A DNA stretch of 64,000 nt, taken from positions 248,001 to 312,000 of the forward strand of contig NW_027478594.1 in the NCBI RefSeq assembly GCF_051014685.1, in the 5' to 3' direction. Under the pieces are notes generated by a model. That model did no database searches and was not told the origin of the DNA. It saw only the letters and a program-made list of their open reading frames with translations. Shown here one piece after another: positions 49,307 through 63,104 of the stretch (within the stretch, counting starts at the first letter, position 1; each line of letters begins with the position of its first letter). The stretch is from Ptiloglossa arizonensis (taxonomy: Eukaryota; Arthropoda; Insecta; Hymenoptera; Colletidae). A program made the translations under genes and the position numbers.

Positions 49307-52300
49307 CGGGCGAGTTACTACTTTCAGATGCAACAGAGATTTTTCGGATTCGTCAATCCGTCCGCGAAATATCGGAGTTTGGAGTTAAGAGATGGTTGAG
49401 AAACCATCAAAATTTTGGCAATTCTGATACTCGAAACCATTAACTGGAATGGCCTAGGGGAAAAGTACACACACCATTGTTATCGGGCGAGTTTCTACTT
49501 TCAGATGCAACAGGAATTTCTGGAGTTCGTTAATCCGTTCGCGAGATATGGGAGTTTGAAGTTAAGGAATGGTTGAGAAACCATCAAAATTTTCGCAAGT
49601 CTGATACTCGAGACCGTTAACTACAATGGCCTAGGGGAAAAATACACTTACCGTTGTAATCGGGCGAGTTTCTGCTTTCAGATGCAACAGGAATTTCTCG
49701 ACTTCATCAATCCGTTCGCGAAATATCGGAGTTTGGATTTAAGAGATGGTTGAGAAACCATCAAAATTTTCGCAACTCTGATACTCGAAACCGTTAACTG
49801 GAATGGCCTAGGGGAAAAGTACACCCACCATTATAATCGGGCGAGTTTCTACTTTCAGATGCAACAGGAATTTCTCGAGTTCGTCAATCCGTTCGCGAGA
49901 TATGGGAGTTTGAACTTAAGGAATGGTAGTGAAACAATCAGAATTTTCGCATGTCTGACACTCGAAACCAATAACTACAATGGCCTACGGGAAAAATACA
50001 CTTACCGTTGTAATCGGCCTAGTTTCTGCTTTCAGATGCAACTGGAATTTCTCGACTTCATCAATCCGTTCGCGAAATATCGGAGTTTGAAGTTAAGGAA
50101 TGGTTGCGAAACGATCAAAATTTTCGAAAGTCTGACACTCGAAACTAATAACTACAATGGCCTAAGGGGAAAATACACATACCGTTGTTATCGGGCGAGT
50201 TTCTGCTTTCAGATGCAATAGGAACTTCTCGAGTCCGTCAATCCGTTCGTGAGATATGGGAGTTTGAAGTGAAGGAATGGTTGAGAAACCATCAAAATTT
50301 TCGCAAGTCTGATACTCGAAACCAATAACTGGAATAGCCTAGAGGAAAAGTACACACACCATTGTAATCGGGCGAGTTCCTACTTTCAGATGCGAAAGGA
50401 ATTTGTCGAGTTCGTCAATCCGTTCGCGAGATATGGGAGTTTGAAGTTAAGGAATGGCTGAGAAACCATCAAAATTTTCGCAAGTCTGATACTCGAAACC
50501 AATAACTACAATGGCGTAGGGGAAAAATACACATACCGTTGTAATCGGGAGTGTTTCTACTTTCAGATGCAACAGAAATTTTTCGGGTTTTTCAATCCGT
50601 TCGCGAAATATCGGAGTTTGGATTTAAGAGATGGTTGAGAAACAATTAAAATTTTCGCAAGTCTGATACTCGAAACCATTAACTGGAATGGCCTAGGGGA
50701 AAAGTACACATACCGTTGTAATCGGGAGAGTTTCTACTTTCAGATGCAACAGAAATTTTTCGGATTCTTTAATCCGTTCGCGAAATATCGCAGTTTGGAT
50801 TTAAGAGATGGTTGAGAAACTATCAAAATTTTCGCAAGTCTGATACTCGAAACCATTAACTGGAATAGCCGAGGGGAAAAGTACACACACCATTGTAATC
50901 GGGCGAGTTTCTACTTTCAGATGCGACCGGAATTTGTGGAGTTCGTCAATCCGTTCGCGAGATATGGGTGTTTGAAGTTAAGGAATGGCTGAGAAACCAT
51001 CAAAATTTTTGCAAGCCTGATACTCGAAACCAATAACTGGAATAGCCTAGGGGAAAAGTACACATACCGTTGTAATCGGGAGAGTTTCTACTTTCAGATG
51101 CAACAGAAATTTTTCGGATTCTTTAATCCGTTCGCAAAATATAGCAGTTTGGATTTAAGAGATGGTTGAGAAACTATCAAAATTTTCGCAAGTCTGATAC
51201 TCGAAACCATTAACTGGAATGGCCTAGGGGAAAAGTACACACACCATTGTAATCGGGCGAGTTTCTACCTTCAGATGCAACAGGAATTTCTCGAGTTCGT
51301 CAAACCGTTCGCGAGATATGGGATTTTGAAGTTCAGGAATGGTTGAGAAACCATCAAAATTTTCACAAGTCTGAGACTCGAAACCAATAACTACAATGGC
51401 CTAAGAGAAAAATACACATACCGTTGTAATAGGGCGAGTTTCTACTTTCAGATGCAACATGAATTTCTCGAGTTCGTCAATCCGTTCGCGAAATATCGGA
51501 GTTTGGAGTTAAGAGATGGTTGAGAAACCATCAAAATTTTCGCAAATCTGATGCTAGAAACGAATATCTGGAATGGCTTAGGAGAAAAGGACACACACCA
51601 TTGTTGTGGGTCGAGTTTCTACTTTCAGATGCAACAGGAATTTCTCGAGTTCGTCGATCCGTGCGCGAGATATGGGATTTTGAAGTTCAGGAATGGTTGA
51701 GAAACCATCAAAATTTTCACAAGTCTGACACTCGAAACCAATAACTACAATGGCCTAGGGGAAAAATACACATACCGTTGTAATCGGGAGAGTTTCTACT
51801 CTCAGAAGCAACAGGAATTTCTCGAGTTCATCAATCCGTTCGCGAGATATGGTGGTTTGAAGTTAAGGAATGCTTGAGAAACCATCATAATTTTCGCAAG
51901 TCTGACACTCGAAACCAATAACTACAATGGCCCAGGGGGCAAATACACATACCTTTGTAATTGGGCGAGTTTCAGAATACATATGCAATAGGAATTTCTC
52001 GAGTTCGTCAATCCGTTCGTGAGATATCGGAGTTTGGAGTTAAGGAATGGTTGAGAAACCATCAAAATTTTCGCAAGTCTGGTACTCGAAACCGTTAACT
52101 GGACTGGCCTAGGGGAAAAGTACACACACCATTATAATCGGGCGAGTTTCTACTCTCAGATGCAACAGGAATTTCTCGAGATCGTCAATCCGTACGCGAG
52201 ATATGGGAGTTTGAAGTTAAGGAATGGTTGAGAAACCATCAAAATTTTCGCAAGTCTGGTACTCGAAACCAATAACTGCAGTGGCCTAGGGGAAAAATAC

Positions 52301-53533
52301 AAATACCGTTGTAATCGGGAGAGTTTCTACTTTCAGATGCAACAGGAATTTCTCGAGTTCGTCAATCCGTTCGCGAGATATGGGAGTTTGAAGTTAAGGA
52401 ATGGTTGCGAAACCATCAAAATTTTCGCAAGTCTGATACTCGAGACCAATAACTGGAATGGCCTAGGGGAAAAATACACATACCGTTGTAATCGGGAGAG
52501 TATCTACTTTCAGATGCAACAGAAACATTTCGGATTCGTCAACTCGTTAGCGAAATATCGGAGTTTGGAGCTAACAGATGGTTGAGGAACCGTCAAAGTT
52601 TTCGCAATTCTGGTTCTCGAAATCAATAACTGGAATGGCCTAGGGGAAAAGTACACACACCATTGTTGTCCGTCGAGTATCTACTTTCAGATGCAAAAGG
52701 AATTTCACGAGTTCGTCGATCCGTTCGCGTGATATGGGATTTTGAAGTTAAGGAATGTTTGAGAAGCCATCAAAATTTTCGCAAGTCTGATACTCGAAAC
52801 CATTAACTGGAATGGCAAAGGGGAAAAGTACACACACCATAGTAAACGGGCGAGTTTCTACTTTCAGATGCAACAGGAATTTCTCGAGTTCGTCAATCCG
52901 TTCGCGGGATATGGGAATTTGAAGTTAAGGAATGGTTGAGAAACCATCAAAATTTCCGCTGCTCTGATACTCGAAACTAATAACGGGAATGGCCTAGGGG
53001 AAAAGTACTCACACCATTGTAATCGGGCGAGTTTCTACTTTCAGGCGCAACAGGAATTTCTCGAGTTCGTCTAACCGTTCGCGAAATATGGGAGTTTGAA
53101 GTTAAGGAATGGTTGAGAAACCATCAAAATTTTCGCAATTCTGATACTCGAATCCAATATCAACCATGGCCTAGGGCAAAAACACACATACCATTGTAAT
53201 CGGGCGAGTATCTGCTTTCAGATGCAACAGGAATTTCTCGAGTTCGGCAATCCGTTCGCGCGATATGAGAGTTTGAAGGTAAGGAATTGCTGAGAAACCA
53301 TCAAAATTTTCGCAAGTCTGATACTCGAAACCAATAACAACAAAGGCCTAGGGGAAAAATACACATACCGTTTTAAACGGAAGAGTTTCACCTTCAGATG
53401 CAACAGAAATTTTTCGGATTCGTCAATGCGTTCGCGAAATATGGGAGTTTGAAGTTAAAGAATGGTTGAGAAACCATCAAACTTTTTGCAAGTCTGATAC
53501 TCGAAACCAATAACTACTATGGCCTAGGGAAAG

Positions 53534-56500
53534 CATAGACAAACCGTTGTAATCGGGAGAGTTTCTACTTTCAGATGCAACAGAAATTTTTCGGATTCGT
53601 CAATCCGTTCGCGTAATATCGGAGTTTGGAGTTAAGAGATGGTTGAGAAACCATCAAAATTTTCGCAAGTCTGATACTCGAAACAAATAACTACAAAGGC
53701 CTAGGTGAAAAATACACACACCGTTGCAATCGGGCGAGTTTCTACTTTCAGATGCAACAGAAGTTTTTCGTATTCGTCAATCCGTTCGCAAAATATCGGA
53801 GTTTGAAGTTAAGGAATGATTGAGAAACGATCAAAATTTTCGCAAGTCTGATACTCGAAACAAATAACTACAAAGCCCTAGGTGAAAAATACACATACCG
53901 TTGCAATCGGGCGAGTTTCTACTTTCAGATGCAACAGAAATTTTTCGGATTCGTGAATCCGTTCGCAAAATATCGGAGTATGGAGTTAAGAGATGGTTGA
54001 GAAACCATCAAAATTTTCGCAAGTCTGATACTCGAAACAAATAACTACAATGGCCTAGGGGAAAAATACACACACCGTTGTAATCGGGAGAGTTTCTACT
54101 TTCAGATGCGGCAGAAATTTTTCGGATTGGTCAAACCGTTCGCGAAATATCGGAGTTTGGAGTTAACGGATGGTTGAGAAACCATCAAAATTTTCGAAAA
54201 TCTGATACTCGAAACCAATAACTACAATGGCCTAGGGGAAAAATACACACACCGTTGTAATCGGGAGAGTTTCTACTTTCAGATGCAGCAGAAATTTTAA
54301 GGATTGGTCAAACCGTTCGCGAAATATCGGAGTTTGGAGTTAACGGATGGTTGAGAAACCATCAAAATTTTCGCAAGTCTGATACTCGAAACAAATAACT
54401 ACAATGGCCTAGGGGAAAAATACACACACCGTTGTAATCGGGAGAGTTTCTACTTTCAGATGCGGCAGAAATTTTTCGGATTGGTCAAACCGTTCGCGAA
54501 ATATCGGAGTTTGGAGTTAACGGATGGTTGAGAAACCATCAAAATTTTCGAAAATCTGATACTCGAAACCAATAACTACAATGGCCTAGGGGAAAAATAC
54601 ACACACCGTTGTAATCGGGAGAGTTTCTACTTTCAGATGCAGCAGAAATTTTAAGGATTGGTCAAACCGTTCGCGAAATATCGGAGTTTGGAGTTAACGG
54701 ATGGTTGAGAAACCATCAAAATTTTCGCTGCTCTGATACTCGAAACCATTAACTGGAATGGCAAAGGGGAAAAGTACACACACCATTGTAATCGGGCGAG
54801 TTTCTACTTTCAGATGCAACACGAATTTCTCGAGTTCGTCAATCCGTTCGCGAGATATGGGATTTTGAAGTTCAGGAATGGTTGAGAAACCATCAAAATT
54901 TTCACAAGTCTGACACTCGAAACCAATAACTACAATGACCTAAGGGAAAAATACACATACCGTTGTAATCGGGCTAGTTTCTACTTTCAGATGCAATAGG
55001 AATTTCTCGAGTTCGTCAAACCGTTCGTGAGATATGGGAGTTTGACGTTGAGGTATGGTTGAGAAACAATCAAAATTTAGGCAAGACTGACACTCGAAAC
55101 GAATAACTGGAACGGCCTAGGGGAAAAGGACACAAACCATTGTAATCGGGCGAGTTTCTACTTTCAGGTGCAACAGGAATTTCTCGAGTTCGTCATTCCG
55201 TTCGCGAGATATGGGAGTTTGAAGTTAAGGAATGGTTGAGAAACCATCAAAATTTTTGCAAGTCTGATACTCGAAACCAATATCAACGATGGCCTAGGGA
55301 AAAAATACACATGCCGTTTTAATCGGGAGAGTTTCTACTTTCAGATGCAGCAGAAATTTTTCGGATTCGTCAATCCGTTCGCGAAATATCGGAGTTTGGA
55401 GTTAACAGATGGTTGAGAAACCATCAAAATCTTCGCAACTCTGATACTCGAAACCATTAACTGGAATGGCCTAGGGGAAAAGTACTCACACCATTGTAAT
55501 CGGGCGAGTATCTGCTTTCAGATGCAACAGGAATTTCTCGAGTTCGTCAGTCCGTTCGCGAGATATGAGAGTTTGAAGGTAAGGAATTGCTGAGAAACCA
55601 TCAAAATTTTTGCAAATCTGATACTCGAAACCAATAACTACTATGGCCTAGGGGAAACATAGACAAACCGTTGTGATCGGGCGAGTTTCTAATTTCAGAT
55701 GCAACAGAAATTTTTCGGATTCGTCAATCCGTTCGCGAAATATCGGAGTATGGAGTTAAGAGATGGTTGAGAAACCATCAAAATTTTCGCAATTCTGATA
55801 CTCGAAACAAATAACTACAATGGCCTAGGGGAAAAATACACATACCGTTGTAAACGGAAGAGTTTCACCTTCAGATGCAACCGAAATTTTTCGGATTCGT
55901 CAATCCGTTCACGAAATATGGGAGTTTGAAGTTAAAGAATGGTTGAGAAACCATCAAAATTTTTGCAAGTCTGATACTCGAAACCAATAACTACTATGGC
56001 CTAGGGGAAACATAGACATACCGTTGTAATCGGGCGAGTTTCTGCTTTCAGATGCAACAGGAATTTCTCGAGTTCGTCAATCCGTTCGCGAGATATGGGA
56101 GTATGAAGTTAAGGAATGGTTGAGAAACCATCAAAATTTTCGCTGGTCGGATACTTGAAACCAACAACTGGAATGGCCTAGGGGAAAAGTACACACACCA
56201 TTGTAATCGGGCGAGTTTCTGCTTTCAGATGCAACAGGAATTTCTCGAGTTCGTTAATCCGTTCGCGAGATATGGGAGTTTGAATTTAAGGAATGGTTGA
56301 GAAACCATCAAAATCTTCGCAAGTCTGATACTCGAAACCATTAACTAGTATGGCCTGGGGGAAAAATACACATACCGTTGTAATCGGAAGAGTTTCTACT
56401 TTCAGATGGAACAGAAATTTCTCCGATTCGTCAATCCGTTCGCGAAATATCGGAGTTTGGAGTTAAGAGATGGTTGACAATCCATCAAAATCTTCGCAAG

Positions 56501-58850
56501 TCTGATACTCGAAACCATTAACTACTATGGCCTAGGTGAAACATAGACAAACCGTTGTAATCGGGAGAGCTTCTAATTTCAGATGCAACAGAAATTTTTC
56601 GGATTCGTCAATCCGTTCGCGAAATATCGGAGTTTGGAGTTAAGAGATGGTTGACAAACCATCAAAATTTTCGCAAGTCTGATACTCGAAACCAATAACA
56701 ACAAAGCCCTAGGGGAAAAATACATATACCGTTGTAAACGGAAGAGTTTCACCTTCAGATGCAACAGAAATTTTTCGGATTCGTCAATCCGTTCGCGAAA
56801 TATGGGAGTTTGAAATTAAAGATTGGTTGAGAAACCATCAAAATCTTCGCAAGTCTGATACTCGAAACCATTAACTAGTATGGCCTAGGGAAAGCATAGA
56901 CAAACCGTTGTAATCGGGCGAGTTTCTACTTTCAGATGCAACAGAAATTTTTCGGATTCGTCAATCCGTTCGCGTAATATCGGAGTTTAGATTTAAGAGA
57001 TGGTTGACAAACCATCAAAATTTTCGCAAGTCTGATACTCGAAACCAATAACTACAATGGCCTAGGGGAAAAATACACATACCGTTGTAATCGGGAGAGT
57101 TTCTACTTTCAGATGCAGCAGAAATTTTTCGGATTCGTCAATCCGTTCGCGAAATATCGGAGTTTGGTGTTAACAGATGGTTGAGAAACCATCAAAATTT
57201 TCGCAACTCTGATACTCGAAACCATTAACTGGATTGTCCTAGGGGAAAAGTACTCACACCATTGTAATCGGGCGAGTTTCGACTTTCAGATGCAACAGCA
57301 ATTTCTCGAGTTCGTCAATCCGTTCGCGAAATATGGGAGTTTCTATTTAAGGAATGGTTGATAAACCAACAAAATTTTCGCAAGTCTAATACTCGAAACC
57401 AATATCAACGATGGCCTAGGGCAAAAATACGCATACCATTGTAATCGGGCGAGTATCTGCTTTCAGATGCAACAGGATTTTCTCGAGTTCGTCAATCCGT
57501 TCGCGAGATATGGGAGTTTGATGATAAGCAATGGTTTAGAAACCATCAAAATTTTCGCTGGTCTGATACTCGAAACGAATAACTGGAATGACCTAGGGGA
57601 GTAGTACACACATCATTGTAATCGGGCGAGTATCTGCTTTCAGATGCAACAGGAATTTCTCGAGTTCGTCAGTCCGTTCGCGAGATATGAGAGTTTGGAG
57701 TTAAAGAATGGTTGAAAAACCATCAAAATTTTCGAAAGTCTGATACTCGAAACCAATAACTACTATGGCCTAGGGGAAACATAGACAAAACATTGTGATC
57801 GGGCGAGTTTCTACTTTCAGATGCAACAGAAATTTTTCGGATTCGTCAATCGGTTCGCGAAATATCGGAGTATGGAGTTAATAGATGGTTGAGAAACCAT
57901 CAAAATTTTCGCAAGTCTGATACTCGAAACAAATAACTACAAAGGCCTAGGTGAAAAATACACATACCGTTGCAATCGGGCGAGTTTCTACTTTCAGGTG
58001 CAACAGAAATTTTTCGTATTCGTCAATCAGTTCGCAAAATATCGGAGTTTGAAGTTAAGAAATGATTGAGAAACGATCAGAATTTTCGCAACTCTGATAC
58101 TCGAAACCAATAACTACTATGGCGTAGGGCAAAAATACACATACCTTTGTAATCGGGCGAGTTTCTGTTTTCAGATGCAACAGGAATTTCTCGAGTTCGT
58201 CAATCCGTTCGCGAGATATGGGAGTCTGAAGTTACGGAATGGTTGAGAAACCATCAAAATTTTCGCTGGTCTGATACTCGAAACCAATAACTGGAATGGC
58301 CTGGGGGAAAAATACACATACCGTTGTAAACGGAAGAGTTTCACCTTCAGATGTAACAGAAATTTTTCGGATTCGTCAATCCGTTCGCGAAATATGGGAG
58401 TTTGAATTTAAAGAATGGTTGAGAAACCATCAAAATCTTCGCAACTCTGATACTCGAAACCATTAACTGGAGTGGCCTAGGGGAAAAGTACTCACACCAT
58501 TGTAATCGGGCGAGTTTCTACTTTCAGATGCAGCAGAAATTTTTCGGATTCGTCAATCCGTTCGCGAAATATGGGAGTTTGTATTTAAGGAATGGTTGAT
58601 AAACCAACAAAATTTTCGCAAGTCTGATACTCGAAACCAATATCAACGATGGCCTAGGGGAAAAATACACATACCGTTGTAAACGGAAGAGTTTCACCTT
58701 CAGATGCAACAGAAATTTTTCGGATTCGTCAATCCGTTCGCGAAATATGGGAGTTTGAAGTTAAAGAATGGTTGAGAAACCATCAAGCTTTTTGCAAGTC
58801 TGATACTCGAAACCAATAACTACTATGGCCTAGGGGAAGCATAGACAAAC
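53534..58850 (+). repeat. CATAGAC sublineage monomers
   Basis: Seven monomers replace the usual AATACACATACC or AGTACACACACC with CATAGACAAACC or a close form. They start at 53534, 55658, 56011, 56542, 56895, 57780 and 58840. Spacings are close to 12, 2, 3, 2, 5 and 6 monomers. The variant was not seen outside this stretch, so it marks one locally spread lineage. A second local marker, AACGGAAGAGTTTCACCTTCAG, shares the region (near 53375, 55855, 56738, 58328 and 58681). Confidence 0.8.
54050..54760 (+). repeat. 354-bp dimer repeated twice
   Basis: Alternating monomers with GCGGCAGAAATTTTTCGGATTGG and GCAGCAGAAATTTTAAGGATTGG repeat as a two-monomer unit. All four carry GGAGTTAACGGATGG (TAACGGA at 54164, 54341, 54518 and 54695), a variant not noticed elsewhere in the window. 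Confidence 0.85.
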
Positions 58851-61800
58851 CGTTGTAATCGGGAGAGTTTCTACTTTCAGATGCAACAGAAATTTTTCGG
58901 ATTCGTCAATCCGTTCGCGTAATATCGGAGTTTGGAGTTAAGAGATGGTTGACAAACCATCAAAATTTTCGTAAGTCTGATACTCGAAACCAATAACTAC
59001 AATGGCCTAGGGGAAAAATACACATACCGTTGTAATCGGGAGAGTTTCTACTTTCAGATGCAGCAGAAATTTGTCGGATTCGTCAATCCGTTCGCGAAAT
59101 ATACGAGTTTGGAGTTAAGAGACGCTTGAGAAACCATCAAAATTTTCCAGGTCTGATACTCGAAACAATTAACTGGGATGGCCTAGGGGAAAAGTACACA
59201 CACCATTGTAATCGGGCGAGTTTCTACTTTCAGATGCAATAGGAATTTCTCGAGTTCGTCAAACCGTTCGTAAGATATGGGAGTTTAACGTTAAGGTATG
59301 GTTGAGAAACAATCAAAATTTAGGCTAGACTGATACTCGAAACCAATAACTGGAACGGCCTAGGGGAAAAGTACACAAACCATTATAATCGGGCGAGTCT
59401 CTACTTTCAGATGCAATAGGAATTTCTCGAGTTCGTCAAACCGTTCGCGGGATATGGGTGTTTGAAGTTAAGGATTGGTTCAGAAACCATCAAAATTTTC
59501 GCTGGTCTGATACTCGAAACCAATAACTGGGATGGCCTAGGGGAAAAGTACACACACCATTGTAATCGGGCGAGTTTCTACTTTCAGATGCAATAGGAAT
59601 TTCTCGAGTTCGTCAAACCGTTCGTGAGATATGGGAGTTTGACGTTAAGGTATGGTTGAGAAACCATTAAAATTTTCGCTGGTCTGATACTCGACACCAA
59701 TAACTACTATGGCCTAGGGCAAAAATACACATACCGTTGTAATCGGGCGAGTTTCTGCTTTCAGATGCAACAGGAATTTCTCGAGTTCGTCAATCTGTTC
59801 GCGAGATATGGGAGTTTGAAGTGAAGGAATGGTTGAGAAACCATCAAAATTTTCGCAAGTCTGATATTAGAAACCAATAACTGGAATGGCCTAGCGGAAA
59901 AGTACAAACACCATTATAATCGGGCGAGTTTCGACTTTCAGGTGCAACAGGAATTTCTCGAGTTCGTCAATCTGTTCGCGAGATATGGAAGTTTGAAGCT
60001 AAGGAATGTTTGAGAAACCATCAAAATTTGAGCATGTCTGATACTCGAAACCAACAACTACAAAGGCCTAGGTGAAAAATACACATACCGTTGTAATCGG
60101 GCGAGTATGTGCTTTCAGATGCAACAGGAATTTCTCGAGTTCGTCAATCCGTTCGCGAGGTATGAGAGTTTGGAGGTAAGGAATTGTTGAGAAACCTTCA
60201 AAATTTTCGCTTGTCTGATACTCGAAACTAATAACTGGAATGGCGTGGGGGAAAAGTACTCACACCATTGTAATCGGGCGAGTTTCTGCTTTTAGATGCA
60301 ACAGGAATTTCTCGAGTTCGTCAATCCGTTCGCGAGATATGAGAGTTTGAAGGTAAGGAATAGTTGAGAAACCTTCAAGATTTTCGCTGGTCTGATACTC
60401 GAAGCCAATAACTGGAATGGCCTTGGGGAAAAGTACACACACCATTGTAATCGGGCGAGTTTCTACTTTCAGATGCAACAGGAATTTCTCGAGTTCGTTA
60501 ATCCGTTCACGAGATATGGGAGTTTGAAGTTAAGGAATGGTTGAGAAACCATCAAAATTTTCGCTGGTCTGATACTCGAAACCAATAACTGGAATGGCCT
60601 AGGGGAAAAGTACACACACCATTGTAATCGGGCGAGTTTCTACTTTCAGATTCAACAGGAATTTCTCGAGTTCGTCAATCCGTTCGCGAGATGAGGGAGT
60701 TTGAAGTTAAGGAATATTTGAGAAACCATCAAAATTTTCACAAGTCTGATACTCGACACCAATAACTACTATGGCCTAGGGCAAAAATACACATACCGTT
60801 GTAATCGGGCGAGTTTCTGCTTTCAGATGCAACAGGAATTTCTCGAGTTCGTCAATCTGTTCGCGAGATATGGGAGTTTGAAGTTAAGGAATGGTTGAGA
60901 AACCATTAAAATTTTCGCTGGTCTGATACTCGACACCAATAACTACTATGGCCTAGGGCAAAAATACACATACCGTTGTAATCGGGCGAGTTTCTGCTTT
61001 CAGATGCATCAGGATTTTCTCGAGTCCGTCAATCCGTTCGCGAGGTATGGGAGTTTGAAGGAAAGGAATGGTTGAGAAACCATCAAAATTTGAGCAAGTC
61101 TGATACTCGAAACCAATAACTACAAAGGCCTAGGTGAAAAATACACATACCGTTGTAATCGGGCGAGTTTCTACTTTCAGATGCAACAGGAATTTCTCGA
61201 GTTCGTCAAACTGTTCGCGAAATATGGGAGTTTGAAGTTAAGGAATGGTTGAGAAACCAACAAAATTTTCGCAAGTCTGATACTCGAAACCAATATCAAC
61301 GATGGCCTAGGGCAAAAATACACATACCATTGTAATCGGGCGAGTATGTGCTTTCAGATGCAACAGGAATTTCTCGAGTTCGTCAATCCGTTCGCGAGAT
61401 ATGAGAGTTTGAAGGTAAGGAATTGTTGAGAAACCTTCAAAATTTTCGCTGGTCTGATACTCGAAACTAATAACTGGAATGGCCTAGGGGGAAAGTACAC
61501 ACACCTTTGTAATCGGGCGAGTATGTGCTTTCAGATGCAACAGGAATTTCTCGAGTTCGTCAATCCGTTCGCGAGATATGAGAGTTTGAAGGTAAGGAAT
61601 TGTTGAGAAACCTTCAAAATTTTCGCTGGTCTGATACTCGAAACCAATAACTGGAATGGCCTAGGGGGAAAGTACACACACCATTGTAATCGGGCGAGTT
61701 TCTACTTTCAGATGCAACAGGAATTTCTCGAGTTCGTCAATCCGTTCGCGAGATGTGGGAGTTTGAAGTTAAGGAATATTTGAGAAACCATCAAAATTTT

Positions 61801-63104
61801 CACAAGTCTGATACTCGAAACCAATAACTACCATGGCGTAGGGCAAAAATACACATACAGTTGTAATAGGGCGAGTTTCTGCTTTCAGATGCAACAGGAA
61901 TTTCTCGAGTTCGTCAATCCGTTCGCGAGATGAGGGAGTTTGAAGTTAAGGAATATTTGAGAAACCATCAAAATTTTCACAAGTCTGATACTCGACACCA
62001 ATAACTACTATGGCCTAGGGCAAAAATACACATACCGTTGTAATCGGGCGAGTTTCTGCTTTCAGATGCAACAGGAATTTCTCGAGTTCGTCAATCTGTT
62101 CGCGAGATATGGGAGTTTGAAGTTAAGGAATGGTTGAGAAACCATTAAAATTTTCGCTGGTCTGATACTCGACACCAATAACTACTATGGCCTAGGGCAA
62201 AAATACACATACCGTTGTAATCGGGCGAGTTTCTGCTTTCAGATGCAACAGGAATTTCTCGAGTTCGTCAATCCGTTCGCGAGATATGAGAGTTTGAAGG
62301 TAAGGAATTGTTGAGAAACCTTCAAAATTTTCGCTGGTCTGATACTCGAAACCAATAACTGGAATGGCCTAGGGGGAAAGTACACACACCATTGTAATCG
62401 GGCGAGTATGTGCTTTCAGATGCAACAGGAATTTCTCGAGTTCGTCAATCCTTTCGCGAGATATGGGAGTTTGAAGTGAAGGAATGGTTGAGAAACCATC
62501 AAAATTTTCGCAAGTCTGATATTCGAAACCAATAACTGGAATGGCCTAGGGGACAAGTACACACACCATTATAATCGGGCGAGTTTCTACTTTCAAGTAC
62601 AACAGGAATTTCTCGAATTGGTCAATCCGTTCGCGAGATATGGGAGTTTGAAGTTAAGGAATGTTTGAGAAACCATCAAAATTTTCACAAGTCTGATACT
62701 CGACACCAATAACTACTATGGCCTAGGGCAAAAATACACATACCGTTGTAATCGGGCGAGCTTCTGCTTTCAGATGCAACAGGAATTTCTCGAGTTCGTC
62801 AATCCGTTCGCGAGATGAGGGAGTTTGAAGTTAAGGAATGTTTGAGAAACCATCAAAATTTTCACAAGTCTGATACTCGACAACAATAACTACTATGGCC
62901 TAGGGCAGAAGTACACTTACCGTTGTAATAGGGCGAGTTTCTGCTTTCAGATGCAACAGGAATTTCTCGAGTTCGTCAATCTGTTCGCGAGATATGGGAG
63001 TTTGAAGTGAAGGAATGGTTGAGAAACCATCAAAATTTTCGCAAGTCTGATATTCGAAACCAATAACTGGAATGGCCTAGCGGAAAAGTACAAACACCAT
63101 TATA

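Larger units (their letters stand above)
33111..49310 (+). repeat. Second homogenised block, shorter periods
   Basis: About 91 monomers with a different set of variants from the core: GATGCGACAGGAATTTGTCGAG, GGCTGAGAAACC, GGTATAGCC, ACACCCACCATTATAATCGGG and CATTGTTATCGGG. Superrepeats here have 10-, 11-, 16-, 5- and 6-monomer periods. Only one perfect CENP-B-like box is found (44054). No gene is seen. Confidence 0.88.
49310..59100 (+). repeat. Type-B-rich, diverged region
   Basis: About 55 monomers, mostly type B heads (TTTTTCGGATTC, GAAATATCGG) mixed with type A. Copies are more divergent than in the 12.7-49 kb blocks. A 354-bp neighbour similarity with ATTCTTTAATCCG is seen near 50761 and 51116. 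No gene or insertion is seen. Confidence 0.85.
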
